Shown: positions 8,675-18,160 of the stretch, in pieces
How positions within the stretch are numbered: the stretch's first letter is position 1
How the letters are laid out: the number at the start of each line of letters is the position of its first letter
Assembly: GCA_028283825.1 (NCBI GenBank)
Contig: JAPWJW010000002.1
Location: forward strand, 685,001-749,000
Length of the DNA: 64,000 bases
Direction: 5' to 3'
Source of the DNA: Azospirillaceae bacterium
GTDB taxonomy: Bacteria; Pseudomonadota; Alphaproteobacteria; Azospirillales; Azospirillaceae
Program-made: the position numbers and the translations under genes
The notes under the pieces: generated by a model
Database searches by the model: none
The model's input: the letters and a program-made list of their open reading frames with translations, nothing else
What the model was told of the DNA's origin: nothing

Positions 8675-10318
8675 ATGAGTTCGCTGGCCGCCACCATCCA
8701 GGAGGTCTTCAACGAACCGGGCTGCGCCAAGAACGCCGGCAAATCGGCGACGGAGCGCAAGAAGGGCTGCACCAAGCAGCTGCAACCGGGCGGTGCCGCC
8801 GGCGGCTGCGCCTTCGACGGCGCCAAGATCGCGCTGCAACCCCTGACCGACGTGGCCCACCTGGTCCACGGTCCCATCGCGTGTGAGGGCAATTCCTGGG
8901 ACAACCGGGGTGCGAAATCGTCCGGTCCCACCCTGTGGCGCACCGGCTTCACCACCGACATGAACGAGACCGACATCGTCTTCGGCGGGGAAAAGCGCCT
9001 GTACAAGGCCATCCGCGAGATCATCGAGAAGTACGACCCGCCGGCCGTCTTCGTCTACCAGACCTGTATCCCGGCCATGAGCGGCGACGACATCAACGCC
9101 GTGTGCAAGGCGGCGGCCGCCAAGTTCGGCAAGCCGGTCATCCCCATCAATTCCCCGGGCTTCGTCGGCCCGAAGAACCTGGGCAACAAGCTGGCGGGCG
9201 AGGCCCTGCTGGACCATGTCATCGGCACGCAGGAGCCTGACCGGACCACGCCCTACGACATCAACATCATCGGCGAATACAACCTGTCCGGCGAACTGTG
9301 GCAGGTGAAGCCCCTGCTGGATGAGCTGGGCATCCGCATCCTGTCCTGCATTTCCGGCGACGGACGCTATCGCGAGGTCGCCTATTCCCACCGGGCGCGG
9401 GCGGCGATGATGGTGTGTTCCAAGGCCATGATCAACGTGGCCCGCAAGATGGAGGAACGCTACGGCATCCCCTTCTTCGAAGGCTCATTCTACGGCATTG
9501 GGGACACCAGCGACAGCCTGCGCCAGATCGCCCGCCTGCTGGTGGATCGCGGGGCGCCGGCCGACCTGCTGGACCGGGTGGAGGTGGTGGTGGCACGGGA
9601 AGAGGCGCGCGCCTGGGCCGCTATCGCCCCCTACAAGCCGCGTTTTCAGGGCAAGAAGGTGCTGCTGATCACCGGCGGGGTGAAATCCTGGTCGGTGGTG
9701 GCCGCCTTGCAGGAGGCCGGGCTGGAACTGACCGGCACCAGCGTCAAGAAATCCACCCGGGAGGACAAGGAACGCATCAAGGAACTGATGGGCCAGGACG
9801 CCCACATGATCGAGGACATGACCCCGCGGGAGATGTACCGCCTGCTGAAGGATGCCAAGGCGGACATCATGCTGTCGGGCGGTCGGTCGCAGTTCGTGGC
9901 GCTGAAGGCCGCCATGCCCTGGCTGGACATCAACCAGGAACGCCACCACGCCTACATGGGTTATGTCGGCATGGTGAGGCTGGTGGAGGAGATCGCCAAG
10001 ACCCTGTTCAACCCGATGTGGGAACAGGTGCGGCGCCCCGCCCCCTGGGACAACCCGGCCGACAGCTGGCAGGCCCGCGCCGACGCCCAGCTGGCGGTGG
10101 AGGCGGCGGCACTGGTCGCCGATCCGGAAAAGGCGGAACAGGTGCGGCGGGCGGGGGCGGTCTGCACCTGCAAGGGCGTGGCCCTTGGCACCATCGAGGA
10201 TGCGGTCCGCGCGCACGGCTTGACCAGCCTTGAGGACGTGCGGCGGCACACGGCGGCCGGCACCGGCTGCGGCGCCTGCTCTGCCCGTGTGGAAGATATC
10301 CTGGTAGCGGCGGAGTAG
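8675..10318 (+). CDS. nifE: FeMo-cofactor scaffold NifE with C-terminal 2Fe-2S domain
   Basis: A 547-residue homologue of NifD that with NifN forms the scaffold on which the NifB product is converted into FeMo-co. NifE proteins are usually near 470 residues. The extra C-terminal 60 residues carry Cys497-x-Cys499 and Cys532-x2-Cys535 around a helix-rich segment, the pattern of BFD-like 2Fe-2S domains. The N-terminal part has GPIACEGNSWDNRG and SGDDINAVC. The ATG is preceded by GATGAGGAGC. nifN starts 5 bp after the stop. Confidence 0.97.
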   Translation: MSSLAATIQEVFNEPGCAKNAGKSATERKKGCTKQLQPGGAAGGCAFDGAKIALQPLTDVAHLVHGPIACEGNSWDNRGAKSSGPTLWRTGFTTDMNETDIVFGGEKRLYKAIREIIEKYDPPAVFVYQTCIPAMSGDDINAVCKAAAAKFGKPVIPINSPGFVGPKNLGNKLAGEALLDHVIGTQEPDRTTPYDINIIGEYNLSGELWQVKPLLDELGIRILSCISGDGRYREVAYSHRARAAMMVCSKAMINVARKMEERYGIPFFEGSFYGIGDTSDSLRQIARLLVDRGAPADLLDRVEVVVAREEARAWAAIAPYKPRFQGKKVLLITGGVKSWSVVAALQEAGLELTGTSVKKSTREDKERIKELMGQDAHMIEDMTPREMYRLLKDAKADIMLSGGRSQFVALKAAMPWLDINQERHHAYMGYVGMVRLVEEIAKTLFNPMWEQVRRPAPWDNPADSWQARADAQLAVEAAALVADPEKAEQVRRAGAVCTCKGVALGTIEDAVRAHGLTSLEDVRRHTAAGTGCGACSARVEDILVAAE

Positions 10319-10323
10319 GGGCC

Positions 10324-11688
10324 ATGGCGACCGTCACCCATGTGAAGAAGGCCTGCACCGTCAACCCGCTGAAGATGAGCCAGCCCATCGGCGCCGCCCT
10401 GGCCTTCATGGGCCTGCGGGGGGCGATGCCCCTGCTGCACGGGTCGCAGGGCTGCACCTCCTTCGGGCTGGTGCTGTTCGTCCGCCACTTCAAGGAGGCC
10501 ATCCCCCTGCAGACGACGGCGATGAGCGAGGTCGCCACCGTCCTGGGCGGCTACGACAACGTCGAACAGGCCATCCTGAACATCCACAAACGCACCAAGC
10601 CCGAGATCATCGGCATCTGTTCCACCGGCGTCACCGAGATCAAGGGCGACGATGTTGAGGGTTACATCCGCCAGGTGCGGGCAACCCACGCCGAGGTGGC
10701 GGACCTGCCGCTGGTCTATGTCTCCACCCCCGACTTCAAGGACGCCTTCCAGGACGGCTGGGCCAAGGCCGTCACCCGCATGGTGCAGGAACTGGTGGTG
10801 CCGCGGTCGGCCGACACGGTGCGCGACCCGGCCAAGGTGGCCGTCCTGCCCGGTTGCCACATGACGCCGGGCGACCTGGACGAACTGCGCGCGATCTTTG
10901 AGGATTTCGGGCTTGAACCCCGTTTCCTGCCCGATCTGGCGGGCTCGCTGGACGGCCACATCCCGGACGACTTCACCCCCACCACCATCGGCGGCATCGG
11001 CGTGGATGAGGTGGCGGCCCTGGGTAACGCCGCCTGGGCCATCGCCATCGGCGAACAGATGCGCCCGGCGGCCCAGGCGCTGCACGGCAAGACGGGCGTG
11101 CCCTTCCGCCTGTTCCAGCGCCTGTGCGGCCTGGGTCCGGTGGATGACTTCATCATGTTCCTGTCGGAAATCAGTGGCCGGTCGGTGCCGGCCAAGTACC
11201 GCCGGCAGCGCGGGCAGCTGGTGGACGCCATGCTGGACGGCCATTTCCACCTGGGCGGCCGCAAGCTGGCCATCGGGGCAGAGCCGGACCTGCTGGCCGA
11301 TGTCGGCGGCATGCTGCACGGCATGGGCGCGCAGATCGTGGCGGCCGTCACCACTACCCATTCGCCCGTACTGGCCGGCGTGCCGGCGGATGAGGTGCTG
11401 ATCGGCGACCTGGAGGATCTGGAGCGCCGGGCGGCGGAACGCGGCTGCGACCTGCTGATCACCCATTCCCACGGCCGTCAGGCGGCGGGTCGGCTGGGCA
11501 TCCCCTTCTTCCGCATGGGCCTGCCCCTGTTCGACCGGTTGGGGGCGGGGCACCTGGTGTCGGTGGGGTATCGCGGCACGCGCGACCTGATCTTCGCCAT
11601 CAGCAACCTGGTGATCGCCGACCACGAGCACCACCACGAACCCACGCCGGATACCTGGCGCGGTGATGAAAAAGGGGAAGCCGCATGA
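10324..11688 (+). CDS. nifN: FeMo-cofactor scaffold NifN
   Basis: A 454-residue NifK-like partner of NifE. The family blocks [26 protein letters not shown] and [14 protein letters not shown] are present, and the protein ends in a histidine-rich tail ([11 protein letters not shown]), plausible for metal binding. The ATG follows the nifE stop by 5 bp, and the end overlaps nifX by 4 bp (ATGA), showing tight coupling. Confidence 0.97.
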   Translation: MATVTHVKKACTVNPLKMSQPIGAALAFMGLRGAMPLLHGSQGCTSFGLVLFVRHFKEAIPLQTTAMSEVATVLGGYDNVEQAILNIHKRTKPEIIGICSTGVTEIKGDDVEGYIRQVRATHAEVADLPLVYVSTPDFKDAFQDGWAKAVTRMVQELVVPRSADTVRDPAKVAVLPGCHMTPGDLDELRAIFEDFGLEPRFLPDLAGSLDGHIPDDFTPTTIGGIGVDEVAALGNAAWAIAIGEQMRPAAQALHGKTGVPFRLFQRLCGLGPVDDFIMFLSEISGRSVPAKYRRQRGQLVDAMLDGHFHLGGRKLAIGAEPDLLADVGGMLHGMGAQIVAAVTTTHSPVLAGVPADEVLIGDLEDLERRAAERGCDLLITHSHGRQAAGRLGIPFFRMGLPLFDRLGAGHLVSVGYRGTRDLIFAISNLVIADHEHHHEPTPDTWRGDEKGEAA

Positions 11689-12080
11689 AGGTCGCCTTCG
11701 CCACCCAGGACATGAAACGGGTCGATGCCCATTTCGGCTGGGCCCGCAACATCGCCATCTACGAACTGGATCCCGACGGCTATCGCCTGGTGCAGGCGGT
11801 GGAATTCGCCGGCGATTTGCAGGAGGACGGCAACGAGGACAAGCTGGCGCCCAAGATCGACGCCATCCGGGACTGCGCCATCCTTTATGTCGCCGCCATC
11901 GGCGGATCGGGTGCGGCCCGCGTCGTCGCCAGCAACATCCACCCCATGAAGGTCAGCCAGCCGGAACCCATCGAGGACCTGCTGGAACGGCTGCGCGCCG
12001 TGCTGAACGGCACGCCCCCACCCTGGCTGCGCAAGGCCATGGCCAAGGGGGCCGCCCGCACCCTGGATTTGGAGGATTGA
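11685..12080 (+). CDS. nifX: NifX, FeMo-co/NifB-co carrier
   Basis: A 131-residue protein of the NifX/NafY cofactor-binding family, which shuttles NifB-co or FeMo-co precursors to NifEN. The start [20 protein letters not shown] and the [13 protein letters not shown] block are typical. It overlaps nifN by 4 bp and precedes the DUF269 gene by 5 bp. Confidence 0.95.
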   Translation: MKVAFATQDMKRVDAHFGWARNIAIYELDPDGYRLVQAVEFAGDLQEDGNEDKLAPKIDAIRDCAILYVAAIGGSGAARVVASNIHPMKVSQPEPIEDLLERLRAVLNGTPPPWLRKAMAKGAARTLDLED

Positions 12081-12085
12081 GCACC

Positions 12086-12556
12086 ATGTCGGACGTCCTG
12101 GACGCGTTGCCCGAAACCACGGCGGCGCAAAGCCCCTTCATCCGCACCCTGGTCATGATCTGGCGCGCCCAGGACACCCACGGCACGTGGGAGGGCAAGT
12201 CCGACCTGGACCTGCTGGCCCCCTACGTGGTGGACCGGGAACAGCGCCGGCAGATGCCCATCATGGGCGATCCCGATCCCGAGACCATCTGGCGGCTGGA
12301 GCTGTTCTTCAACGCCGTGGCGCTCAGCATCGAACAGGCCACCGGCGTGATGGTGTCGCCCATGCTGAAGATGAGCCATGAGGGCTTCGGCCGCATGGTG
12401 CTGATCGGCGGCCGGCTGGTGGCGGTGAACAAGCAACTGCGCGACGTGCATCGTTTCGGATTCGATACGATGGCCAAGCTGGCGGAGGAGGGGACGAAAT
12501 ACGTCCAGGCCGGCGTGGACATGATCGGGCGCTTCCCCGATGTCGCCCGGTATTGA
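12086..12556 (+). CDS. NifX-associated protein (DUF269)
   Basis: A 156-residue conserved protein nearly always found next to nifX. Recognisable segments are [22 protein letters not shown] and the C-terminal [25 protein letters not shown] ribosome site at 12071-12075 supports this ATG rather than an upstream in-frame extension through nifX. Function is unknown; its constant neighbourhood points to cofactor assembly or handling. Confidence 0.93.
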   Translation: MSDVLDALPETTAAQSPFIRTLVMIWRAQDTHGTWEGKSDLDLLAPYVVDREQRRQMPIMGDPDPETIWRLELFFNAVALSIEQATGVMVSPMLKMSHEGFGRMVLIGGRLVAVNKQLRDVHRFGFDTMAKLAEEGTKYVQAGVDMIGRFPDVARY

Positions 12557-12570
12557 GGGGGGAATACGGC

Positions 12571-12804
12571 ATGAGCGATATCGACGCCCTGAAGAACGAG
12601 ATCAAGAAGCAATCGGCGCGGGCCATGCAGGCCAAGATGGACCTGCACGACCTGTCGGAGGAGTTGCCGATCAACTGGCCCAGCATCCTGGAGGTGGCCC
12701 AGCGCACCCATGACGCCTTCGCCGTGCTGGAGGCCAAGCGCGCCGACCTGAAGGCCCTGGAGACCGCCTGGGCCAGCGCCACCCAGATGTCCGTCACGCC
12801 ATGA
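12571..12804 (+). CDS. DUF683 / CCE_0567-type small nif protein
   Basis: A 77-residue helical protein (DALKNEIKKQSARAMQAKMD and DLSEELPINW) matching the short nif-associated DUF683 family, some members of which bind metal. It lies between the DUF269 gene and fdxB, as in other proteobacterial nif clusters. The ATG follows a GGGGGGAA stretch. Function is unproven. Confidence 0.9.
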   Translation: MSDIDALKNEIKKQSARAMQAKMDLHDLSEELPINWPSILEVAQRTHDAFAVLEAKRADLKALETAWASATQMSVTP

Positions 12805-12820
12805 GAAGGAGGCGGCACCC

Positions 12821-13120
12821 ATGTCATCCCTTACCCGCGACGGCCGGTCCTGGCAGCCGGATTTCCTGATCGCCATCGACGCCAAGCGCTGCATCGGCTG
12901 CGGCCGCTGCTTCAAGGTTTGCGGCCGGGGCGTGATGGTGCTGAAGGGCATCACCGAGGATGGCGAGATGGTCGCCCTCGACAGTGATGACGATGATGAT
13001 GAGATCGAGAAGAAGGTGATGGTGATGGATGACGCGGGCGCCTGCGTCGGCTGCCGCGCCTGCGCCCGCGTCTGTCCCGCCAATTGCCAGACGCACGCAC
13101 CCCTGGCGGACGCGGCGTGA
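12821..13120 (+). CDS. fdxB: Nif-specific ferredoxin III (2x4Fe-4S type)
   Basis: A 99-residue ferredoxin with CIGCGRCFKVC and CVGCRACARVC clusters, expected to hold two 4Fe-4S centres and carry electrons in cofactor synthesis or to nitrogenase. Between the clusters lies a strongly acidic loop (DSDDDDDEIEKK). An AGAAGGAGG ribosome site precedes the ATG. The stop overlaps a GTG start of nifQ (GTGA). Confidence 0.93.
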   Translation: MSSLTRDGRSWQPDFLIAIDAKRCIGCGRCFKVCGRGVMVLKGITEDGEMVALDSDDDDDEIEKKVMVMDDAGACVGCRACARVCPANCQTHAPLADAA

Positions 13121-13734
13121 ACGGCCCGGCGGATGCTTACCACTGGCTGATGGCGCGGGCGGCACCCGCCGACCCCTTCGACCTGCACGTCGCGGCCAGC
13201 ATCCTGTCGCTGGCCTGGGCCGAGGCCCTGGTGGGCCGTTGCCCCCTGCCGGTGTTCGCCGGACTGGATGGGGTCGCGCTGGAAAGCCTGGCGTGGCGCC
13301 TGTTCCCCGCCGCCTGGCCTGGCCTGGCCGTCCTGGCTGACGGGCCGGCCGCCCTGGGCGATGATGAGGTGGCGGTGCGCGACCTGTTGTGGATGTACGC
13401 CGATGGCGGCAGCGATCTGCAACGCGACCTGGCGGCCATGATCGCCCGGCGGTGCAGCCGCCCCAACCACCTGTGGCAGGATCTGGGCCTGCGCAACCGT
13501 GGGGAACTGTCGATGCTGATGCGGCGGCATTTCGGCGGCCTGGCCGACCGCAACCGGCAGGACATGAAATGGAAGAAGTTCCTGTTCCGCATGATCTGCC
13601 GGGCGGAGGGCTTCACTCTGTGCACCGCCCCGGTCTGCACCGATTGCGATGATTTCGACAGCTGTTTCGGTGCTGAGGATGGCGAGGCCATGCTGGCCCA
13701 CATCCGCTCCGGCCGGCCGCTGCCCGCCCTTTGA
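13117..13734 (+). CDS. nifQ: NifQ, molybdenum donor for FeMo-co
   Basis: A 205-residue protein with the diagnostic C-terminal metal motif C-x4-C-x2-C-x5-C (CTAPVCTDCDDFDSC). NifQ carries a Mo-Fe-S cluster and supplies molybdenum to NifEN. I place the start at the GTG that overlaps the fdxB stop by 4 bp. An in-frame ATG 33 bp earlier overlaps fdxB, and one 33 bp later would shorten the protein; both remain possible. Confidence 0.92.
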   Translation: MNGPADAYHWLMARAAPADPFDLHVAASILSLAWAEALVGRCPLPVFAGLDGVALESLAWRLFPAAWPGLAVLADGPAALGDDEVAVRDLLWMYADGGSDLQRDLAAMIARRCSRPNHLWQDLGLRNRGELSMLMRRHFGGLADRNRQDMKWKKFLFRMICRAEGFTLCTAPVCTDCDDFDSCFGAEDGEAMLAHIRSGRPLPAL

Positions 13735-13760
13735 ATGCCGCCGATTGATGGAAATGCCCC

Positions 13761-14147
13761 ATGTCCGTCGCCTACGCCCTCTGCCGCCTGGATGAGATCC
13801 CCAGCCGCAAGGCCTGGGGTTTCCAGCTGTTGCGCGTCGATGACGACGGGATGCCACGCCCCTGGGCCATCGTCGTGGTGCGGTGGGGGCGGCAGGTGGT
13901 GGGCTACGTCAACCGTTGCCCGCACAACGACGTGCCCCTGGACTGGGAACGCAACCAGTTCCTGGATGGCGAGGGCACGCGCCTGATGTGCGGCAAGCAC
14001 GGCGCCCTGTTCGACCTGGCCACCGGCACGTGCGTCGACGGTCCCTGCCTGGGCCAGGGGCTGGTGCCGGTGGCGCTGTCCGTCATCGACGGGGACATCT
14101 GCGTCACCGGCGTCATCTTGGTGGAAGAGGATGACCCAGCGGCATGA
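13761..14147 (+). CDS. Nif-associated Rieske 2Fe-2S protein
   Basis: A 128-residue soluble Rieske ferredoxin. The ligands are Cys53-x-His55 in CPHN and Cys77-x2-His80 in CGKH. Such proteins occur at the ends of nif operons and are thought to be electron carriers. It is probably the last gene of the nifHDK-EN operon. Its stop codon lies inside the first hairpin of a structured repeat that starts at 14137, so the hairpin may be the operon terminator. Confidence 0.88.
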   Translation: MSVAYALCRLDEIPSRKAWGFQLLRVDDDGMPRPWAIVVVRWGRQVVGYVNRCPHNDVPLDWERNQFLDGEGTRLMCGKHGALFDLATGTCVDGPCLGQGLVPVALSVIDGDICVTGVILVEEDDPAA

Positions 14148-14270
14148 GGCAAAGCCTCATGCCGCTGTAGGCCCCGACCGGGGCCGCCGGAAGTTTCTGG
14201 GGAACGAAGTGGACTGGAAACTGAGGAAGCCCCAAGCCAGCGGATGCTGGCGCCCGGCGCCTGAGGGCGA
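14137..14270 (+). repeat. Structured intergenic repeat, copy B
   Basis: Hairpin 1: a 14-bp perfect stem (14137-14150 with 14154-14167). Hairpin 2: GGCCCC-GACC-GGGGCC (14170-14185). Hairpin 3: AGTTTC pairs with GAAACT across a conserved loop. Hairpin 4: GCCAGC-GGAT-GCTGGC. Then comes the shared tail GCCCGGCG...TGAGGG. Hairpin 5 is missing. It lies between the convergent Rieske and 14280-14873 genes. Stems differ from the other copies by paired substitutions. Confidence 0.85.
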
Positions 14271-14279
14271 ACCAGCTTC

Positions 14280-14873
14280 TCAAACCGGCCGGTTTTCGTT
14301 GCGGTTCTTCACCGGCAGCATCTGGGCCACGCCGTCCTCATAACTCAGCGCCGGATAGCGTTCGTCGTAGCGCAGGCTGATGTCCAGCAGCACGTCCAGC
14401 TTGCCGGCGGTGTCCAGCTTCCGGATGTCGTTCTTATCGACACCCATCAGGTCCATCATCTCCTTCCACACCGTGGATTCATCGCAGGGCAGGACGGTGT
14501 AGGTGATGCCGTCCAGGGTGACGTGATATCCCGCCAGCAGGTCGATGTTGTTGCAGAAGATGAAGTACTTGCCGCTGGGCCGCAGCAGGCCGGCCAGCAC
14601 CTCCGACACGTCCTTCAGGTAGGCGAAGGAATGGACGTAGCCGGCCAGGATGGGGATGGTCGCCTCTCCGGCTTGCGCGAAGGTCAGCACCTGTTCCAGC
14701 TTGTATTCCGGCGGGCGCTTCTCATCGGCGATGTGCGGCTGGAACTTCAGCGCGATGTCGCCGCGAAAGCCGAAACGGCCGGGCTTGGTGGTCGGCGCCT
14801 TCAGCACGGCGTTCACCAGGCGCTCTTCCGTGGCCAGGCGGGCGAGTGCGGTCTGTTCGATGGTCGTTGTCAT
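14280..14873 (-). CDS. Conserved protein of unknown function in nif island
   Basis: A 197-residue soluble protein that I do not recognise. It opens MTTTIEQTALARLATEERL and has no signal peptide, membrane segment or metal motif. Aromatic, hydrophobic and acidic patches (YVHSFAYLKDVSEVL and YFIFCNNIDLLAGYHV) suggest a compact alpha/beta fold. An AGGAG ribosome site precedes the ATG. It is transcribed convergently with the nifHDK operon and divergently from iscA-nifUSVW, so the NifA site at 15024 could serve both sides; only a weak minus-strand sigma54-like match is seen. Confidence 0.75.
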   Translation of the reverse strand: MTTTIEQTALARLATEERLVNAVLKAPTTKPGRFGFRGDIALKFQPHIADEKRPPEYKLEQVLTFAQAGEATIPILAGYVHSFAYLKDVSEVLAGLLRPSGKYFIFCNNIDLLAGYHVTLDGITYTVLPCDESTVWKEMMDLMGVDKNDIRKLDTAGKLDVLLDISLRYDERYPALSYEDGVAQMLPVKNRNENRPV

Positions 14874-15023
14874 GGGGTGGGGCTCCTGTTCTGGCGATGG
14901 CCCGCGCGCGGGCTTCCGCTGCGGGCTTCCGCTGTCCCTTTGCAAGCGCTTTGCCGCTTGCCCGCCATCGGCCACCCCCTTGGATTTGCGCGGGTTTGGG
15001 GTCGGCCGTGCAGCAAACGCCCC

Positions 15024-15039
15024 TGTCGCAAACCCGACA
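15024..15039. promoter_or_regulatory. NifA upstream activator site
   Basis: TGTCG-N6-CGACA, an exact TGT-N10-ACA site, 62 bp upstream of the iscA -24 element. Confidence 0.8.
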
Positions 15040-15101
15040 TTGGGGGTGTGAACGCAACAGCGTTTGGCCGGAAAACCGAAGTTTTCCAACGATCTGCCCT
15101 G

Positions 15102-15117
15102 TGGCACGGCCTTTGCG
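15102..15117 (+). promoter_or_regulatory. Sigma54 promoter of iscA-nifUSV-cysE-nifW
   Basis: TGGCACG-N4-TTGCG matches the -24/-12 consensus with 12-bp GG-GC spacing, 45 bp before the iscA start. Confidence 0.85.
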
Positions 15118-15161
15118 GAAGGCTGGTGGTCACCAATCCACCAACCATGGCAGGTGCCCCC

Positions 15162-15482
15162 ATGATCACCTTGACCTCCAGCGCCCTGAACGCCGTCCGC
15201 AGCGCCATCGCCGGTGCCGCCAACCCCGCCGAAGGCCTGCGCATCAGTGTCGATGCCGGTGGCTGCGCCGGCTACAAATACATGATGGGCCTGGTGGGGG
15301 CGGCCGAGCCCGACGACACCATCATCGACCAGGACGGCGTGAAGGTCTTCGTCGATACCAAAAGCCATGAGCTGCTGAGCGGCACCACCATCGACTTCGT
15401 GGTGGCGCTGGAAGGCTCCGGCTTCACCTTCGACAACCCCAACGCCAAGTCCGCCTGCGGCTGCGGCAAGTCCTTCGGTTGA
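15162..15482 (+). CDS. iscA: IscA/HesB-type Fe-S carrier of the nif cluster
   Basis: A 106-residue A-type Fe-S carrier. The three conserved cysteines are present: Cys35 (GGCAGYKY) and the C-terminal Cys99-x-Cys101 (CGCGKSFG). It resembles the nif-linked IscA that precedes nifU in Azotobacter and Azospirillum. I chose the ATG giving MITLTSS, which matches the family's N terminus; an ATG five codons upstream is possible. First gene behind the sigma54 promoter. Confidence 0.92.
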   Translation: MITLTSSALNAVRSAIAGAANPAEGLRISVDAGGCAGYKYMMGLVGAAEPDDTIIDQDGVKVFVDTKSHELLSGTTIDFVVALEGSGFTFDNPNAKSACGCGKSFG

Positions 15483-15493
15483 GGGGGCTGCCC

Positions 15494-15790
15494 ATGCTCG
15501 CCCCGACCTTTGAGGAAAAGCCCGCCGATGTGGTCACGGTCGAAGACCGCCGCCTCGGCATCATCCGCGACGCCATCGCCGAAATCCGGCCCGGCCTGCA
15601 ACGCGATGGCGGCGATTGCGAATTGCTGGGGGTGGACGGCGACGTGGTGCGCGTCCGGCTGACCGGCGCCTGCGTCATGTGCCGCCTCAGCAGCGCCACG
15701 CTGGAGGGCATCCAGGCCCGGGTGGTGGAACGGCTGGGCGCCTTCGTCCGCCTGGTTCCCGTCCTGGGCCGGGCGCCGGATCCGCACTGA
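15494..15790 (+). CDS. nifU: Nfu-type short NifU (C-terminal domain only)
   Basis: A 98-residue protein equal to the C-terminal Nfu domain of NifU, with the CxxC cluster ligand Cys60-x2-Cys63 (ACVMC). Full NifU also has an IscU-like scaffold and a central 2Fe-2S domain, both absent here. It probably transfers Fe-S clusters formed with NifS. The ATG has a GAGGGGG ribosome site; a TTG 15 bp upstream overlapping the iscA stop is less likely. Confidence 0.88.
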   Translation: MLAPTFEEKPADVVTVEDRRLGIIRDAIAEIRPGLQRDGGDCELLGVDGDVVRVRLTGACVMCRLSSATLEGIQARVVERLGAFVRLVPVLGRAPDPH

Positions 15791-15810
15791 CCGGTTGGAG
15801 GCATCGTCCC

Positions 15811-16992
15811 ATGCGGCCCGTCTACCTCGACAACAACGCGACCACCCGCACCGATGCGGAAGTGGTGGCGGCCATGCTGCCCTGGTTCACGGAAACCTAC
15901 GGCAACGCCTCCTCCGCCCATGCCTTCGGGGCGGTGGCGGCCGACGGGGTGCGGCAGGCGCGGCGGCAGGTGCAGGCCCTGCTGGGGGCGGCCCACGATG
16001 CGGAGATTGTCTTCACCTCCGGCGGGACGGAGGCCGACACCACCGCCATCCTGTCCGCCCTGGAATGCCAGCCCGACCGGGATGAGATCGTGACCACGGC
16101 GGTGGAACATCCGGCCGTGCTGGCGCTGGCGGCACATCTGGAAAAGACGCGCGGCATCAAGGTGCACAGGGTCGGGGTGGACGGCGACGGCCGCCTGGAC
16201 CTGGACGATTTCGAGCGCGCGCTGGGCCCGCGCACCGCCCTGGTTTCCGTCATGTGGGCCAATAATGAGACGGGGACCCTGTTCCCGGTGGCCGACCTGG
16301 CGCGACAGGCGCGGGCGGCCGGCGCCCTGTTCCATACCGACGCCGTCCAGGCGGTGGGCCGCCTGCCCATCCGCCTTCAGGACACGGCCATCGACATGCT
16401 GTCGCTGTCCGGCCACAAGCTGCACGGCCCCAAGGGCATCGGCGCGCTGTATGTGCGCAAGGGTGTCGCCTTCCGCCCGCTGCTGCGCGGTGGCCGACAG
16501 GAACGGGGCCGCCGGGCGGGGACCGAGAACGTGCCCGGCATCGTCGGCCTGGGGACGGCGGCGGACCTGGCGGCGCGATATCTGCAGACGGAACGGGGCT
16601 GGATCGGCGCCCTGCGCCACCGGCTGGAACAGGGGGTGCTGGCCCGTATCGGCCACGCCCGGGTGGTGGGTGATCTGGACAGCCGCCTGCCCAACACCAG
16701 CTGCATCGCCTTCGATTATGTGGATGCCGACGCCGTGCTGCTGATGCTGGACCGGGCGGGCATCGCCGTGTCGTCCGGCTCCGCCTGCGCCTCGGGCGGG
16801 ATGGAGCCGTCGCACGTGCTGCGCGCCATGCGGGTGCCGGCCGGCGCGCTTCGCGGCGCCCTCCGTTTCTCATTCTCCCGCGACAGCGCCGGGCCGGACG
16901 TGGATGCCGTCCTGGACACGCTGCCCGACATCATCGGCCGGCTGCGCGCCGCGTCGCCGCTGTGGCGGGACCGCACCCCCACCTTCGCCTGA
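15811..16992 (+). CDS. nifS: Cysteine desulfurase NifS
   Basis: A 393-residue PLP enzyme that takes sulfur from cysteine for nitrogenase Fe-S clusters. The start MRPVYLDNNATTR, the PLP lysine in LSGHKLHGPKG and the active-site cysteine loop SSGSACASGG identify the NifS/IscS class. A TTGGAGG ribosome site lies just upstream. It follows nifU by 20 bp and precedes nifV by 21 bp. Confidence 0.97.
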   Translation: MRPVYLDNNATTRTDAEVVAAMLPWFTETYGNASSAHAFGAVAADGVRQARRQVQALLGAAHDAEIVFTSGGTEADTTAILSALECQPDRDEIVTTAVEHPAVLALAAHLEKTRGIKVHRVGVDGDGRLDLDDFERALGPRTALVSVMWANNETGTLFPVADLARQARAAGALFHTDAVQAVGRLPIRLQDTAIDMLSLSGHKLHGPKGIGALYVRKGVAFRPLLRGGRQERGRRAGTENVPGIVGLGTAADLAARYLQTERGWIGALRHRLEQGVLARIGHARVVGDLDSRLPNTSCIAFDYVDADAVLLMLDRAGIAVSSGSACASGGMEPSHVLRAMRVPAGALRGALRFSFSRDSAGPDVDAVLDTLPDIIGRLRAASPLWRDRTPTFA

Positions 16993-17013
16993 CCCTTTTT
17001 TAGGAGACGCAGC

Positions 17014-18141
17014 ATGCTCAAGGCACCGCCCATCGTCATCAATGACAGCACGCTGCGCGACGGCGAACAGGCGCCCGGCGTCGCCTTCACCGTGGCGGAA
17101 AAGGTGGCCATCGCCGCCAAGCTGGAGGCCGCCGGCGTCGATGAGATCGAGGCCGGCATCCCCGCCATGGGCGATGAGGAGATCGAGGCGATGGCCGAGG
17201 TCGGCGCCGCCCTGACCCGGTCCGCCGCCATCGCCTGGTGCCGCATGACCGAGGCCGACGTGGACGCGGCGCTGCGCACTGGCTTGACGCGCGTCAACCT
17301 GTCCGTCCCCGTCTCCGACCGTCAGATCCGGGTGAAGCTGCAAATCAGCCGGCAGGACATCATTCCCCGCATCCGGCGGGTGGTGTCCTATGCCCGCGAC
17401 CGGGGCCTGGCGGTGGCGGTGGGGGGCGAGGACTCCAGCCGGGCGGAGATGGACTTCCTGTTGCGTGTCGTCGCGGCGGCGGAGGAGGCGGGCGCCCACC
17501 GTTTCCGTTTCGCCGACACGGTCGGCATCCTCGACCCCTTCCGCACGCATGAGATTTTCCGCCAGCTGTGCGCGGAAACCGACCTGGAACTGGAATTCCA
17601 TGGTCATGACGATCTGGGCCTGGCCACCGCCAACACCCTGGCCGCGGTGCGCGGTGGCGCCACCCATGCCAGCGTCTGCGTCCTGGGCCTGGGCGAACGC
17701 GCGGGCAACGCGGCACTGGAGGAGGTGGTGGCCGCATTGGGCCCTATCGCCCAGCGCCAGACGGGCGTGGATTTGACCCAGCTGACGGGCCTGGCCGAAC
17801 TGGTGGCCGCCGCCGCCGGCCGCCCCATCCCGGTGGCCAAGTCCATCGTCGGGTCCGCCGTGTTCGCCCATGAATCCGGCATCCACGTCTCCGGCCTGCT
17901 GCGCGACCCGGAAACCTATGAGGCCATCGACCCGGCCTGGTTCGGCCGCGTGCGCTCCATCGTGCTGGGCAAGCATTCCGGCATGGCCGCCATCAACAAC
18001 GCCCTGAAGGCGCTGGGCCTGTCCCCCGAGGAGGGCCGCGCCCGGCGGGTGCTGGATGAGGTGCGCAACTGCGCCGTCGCCTGGAAGCGTCCGATCAATG
18101 AGGGCGAGTTGCTGAAGTTCTATGAGGCGACCGGCGATTGA
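17014..18141 (+). CDS. nifV: Homocitrate synthase NifV
   Basis: A 375-residue enzyme that condenses acetyl-CoA with 2-oxoglutarate to give homocitrate, the organic ligand of FeMo-co. Features of the isopropylmalate/homocitrate synthase fold are [17 protein letters not shown] at the N terminus, the metal-binding [14 protein letters not shown] and GKHSGMAAI. It is short, with no regulatory C-terminal domain, as expected for NifV. Confidence 0.97.
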   Translation: MLKAPPIVINDSTLRDGEQAPGVAFTVAEKVAIAAKLEAAGVDEIEAGIPAMGDEEIEAMAEVGAALTRSAAIAWCRMTEADVDAALRTGLTRVNLSVPVSDRQIRVKLQISRQDIIPRIRRVVSYARDRGLAVAVGGEDSSRAEMDFLLRVVAAAEEAGAHRFRFADTVGILDPFRTHEIFRQLCAETDLELEFHGHDDLGLATANTLAAVRGGATHASVCVLGLGERAGNAALEEVVAALGPIAQRQTGVDLTQLTGLAELVAAAAGRPIPVAKSIVGSAVFAHESGIHVSGLLRDPETYEAIDPAWFGRVRSIVLGKHSGMAAINNALKALGLSPEEGRARRVLDEVRNCAVAWKRPINEGELLKFYEATGD

Positions 18142-18160
18142 AGCCGGGCGGGAGGTGGCC

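Noticed and set aside
14953-14966. Sigma54-like element on the minus strand for the 14280-14873 gene
   Set aside because: GG-GC spacing fits, but the TT before GC is missing and other bases are off; too weak to list.
15479-15493. TTG start for the short NifU overlapping the iscA stop
   Set aside because: The ATG at 15494 has a better ribosome site and gives the family-like N terminus.
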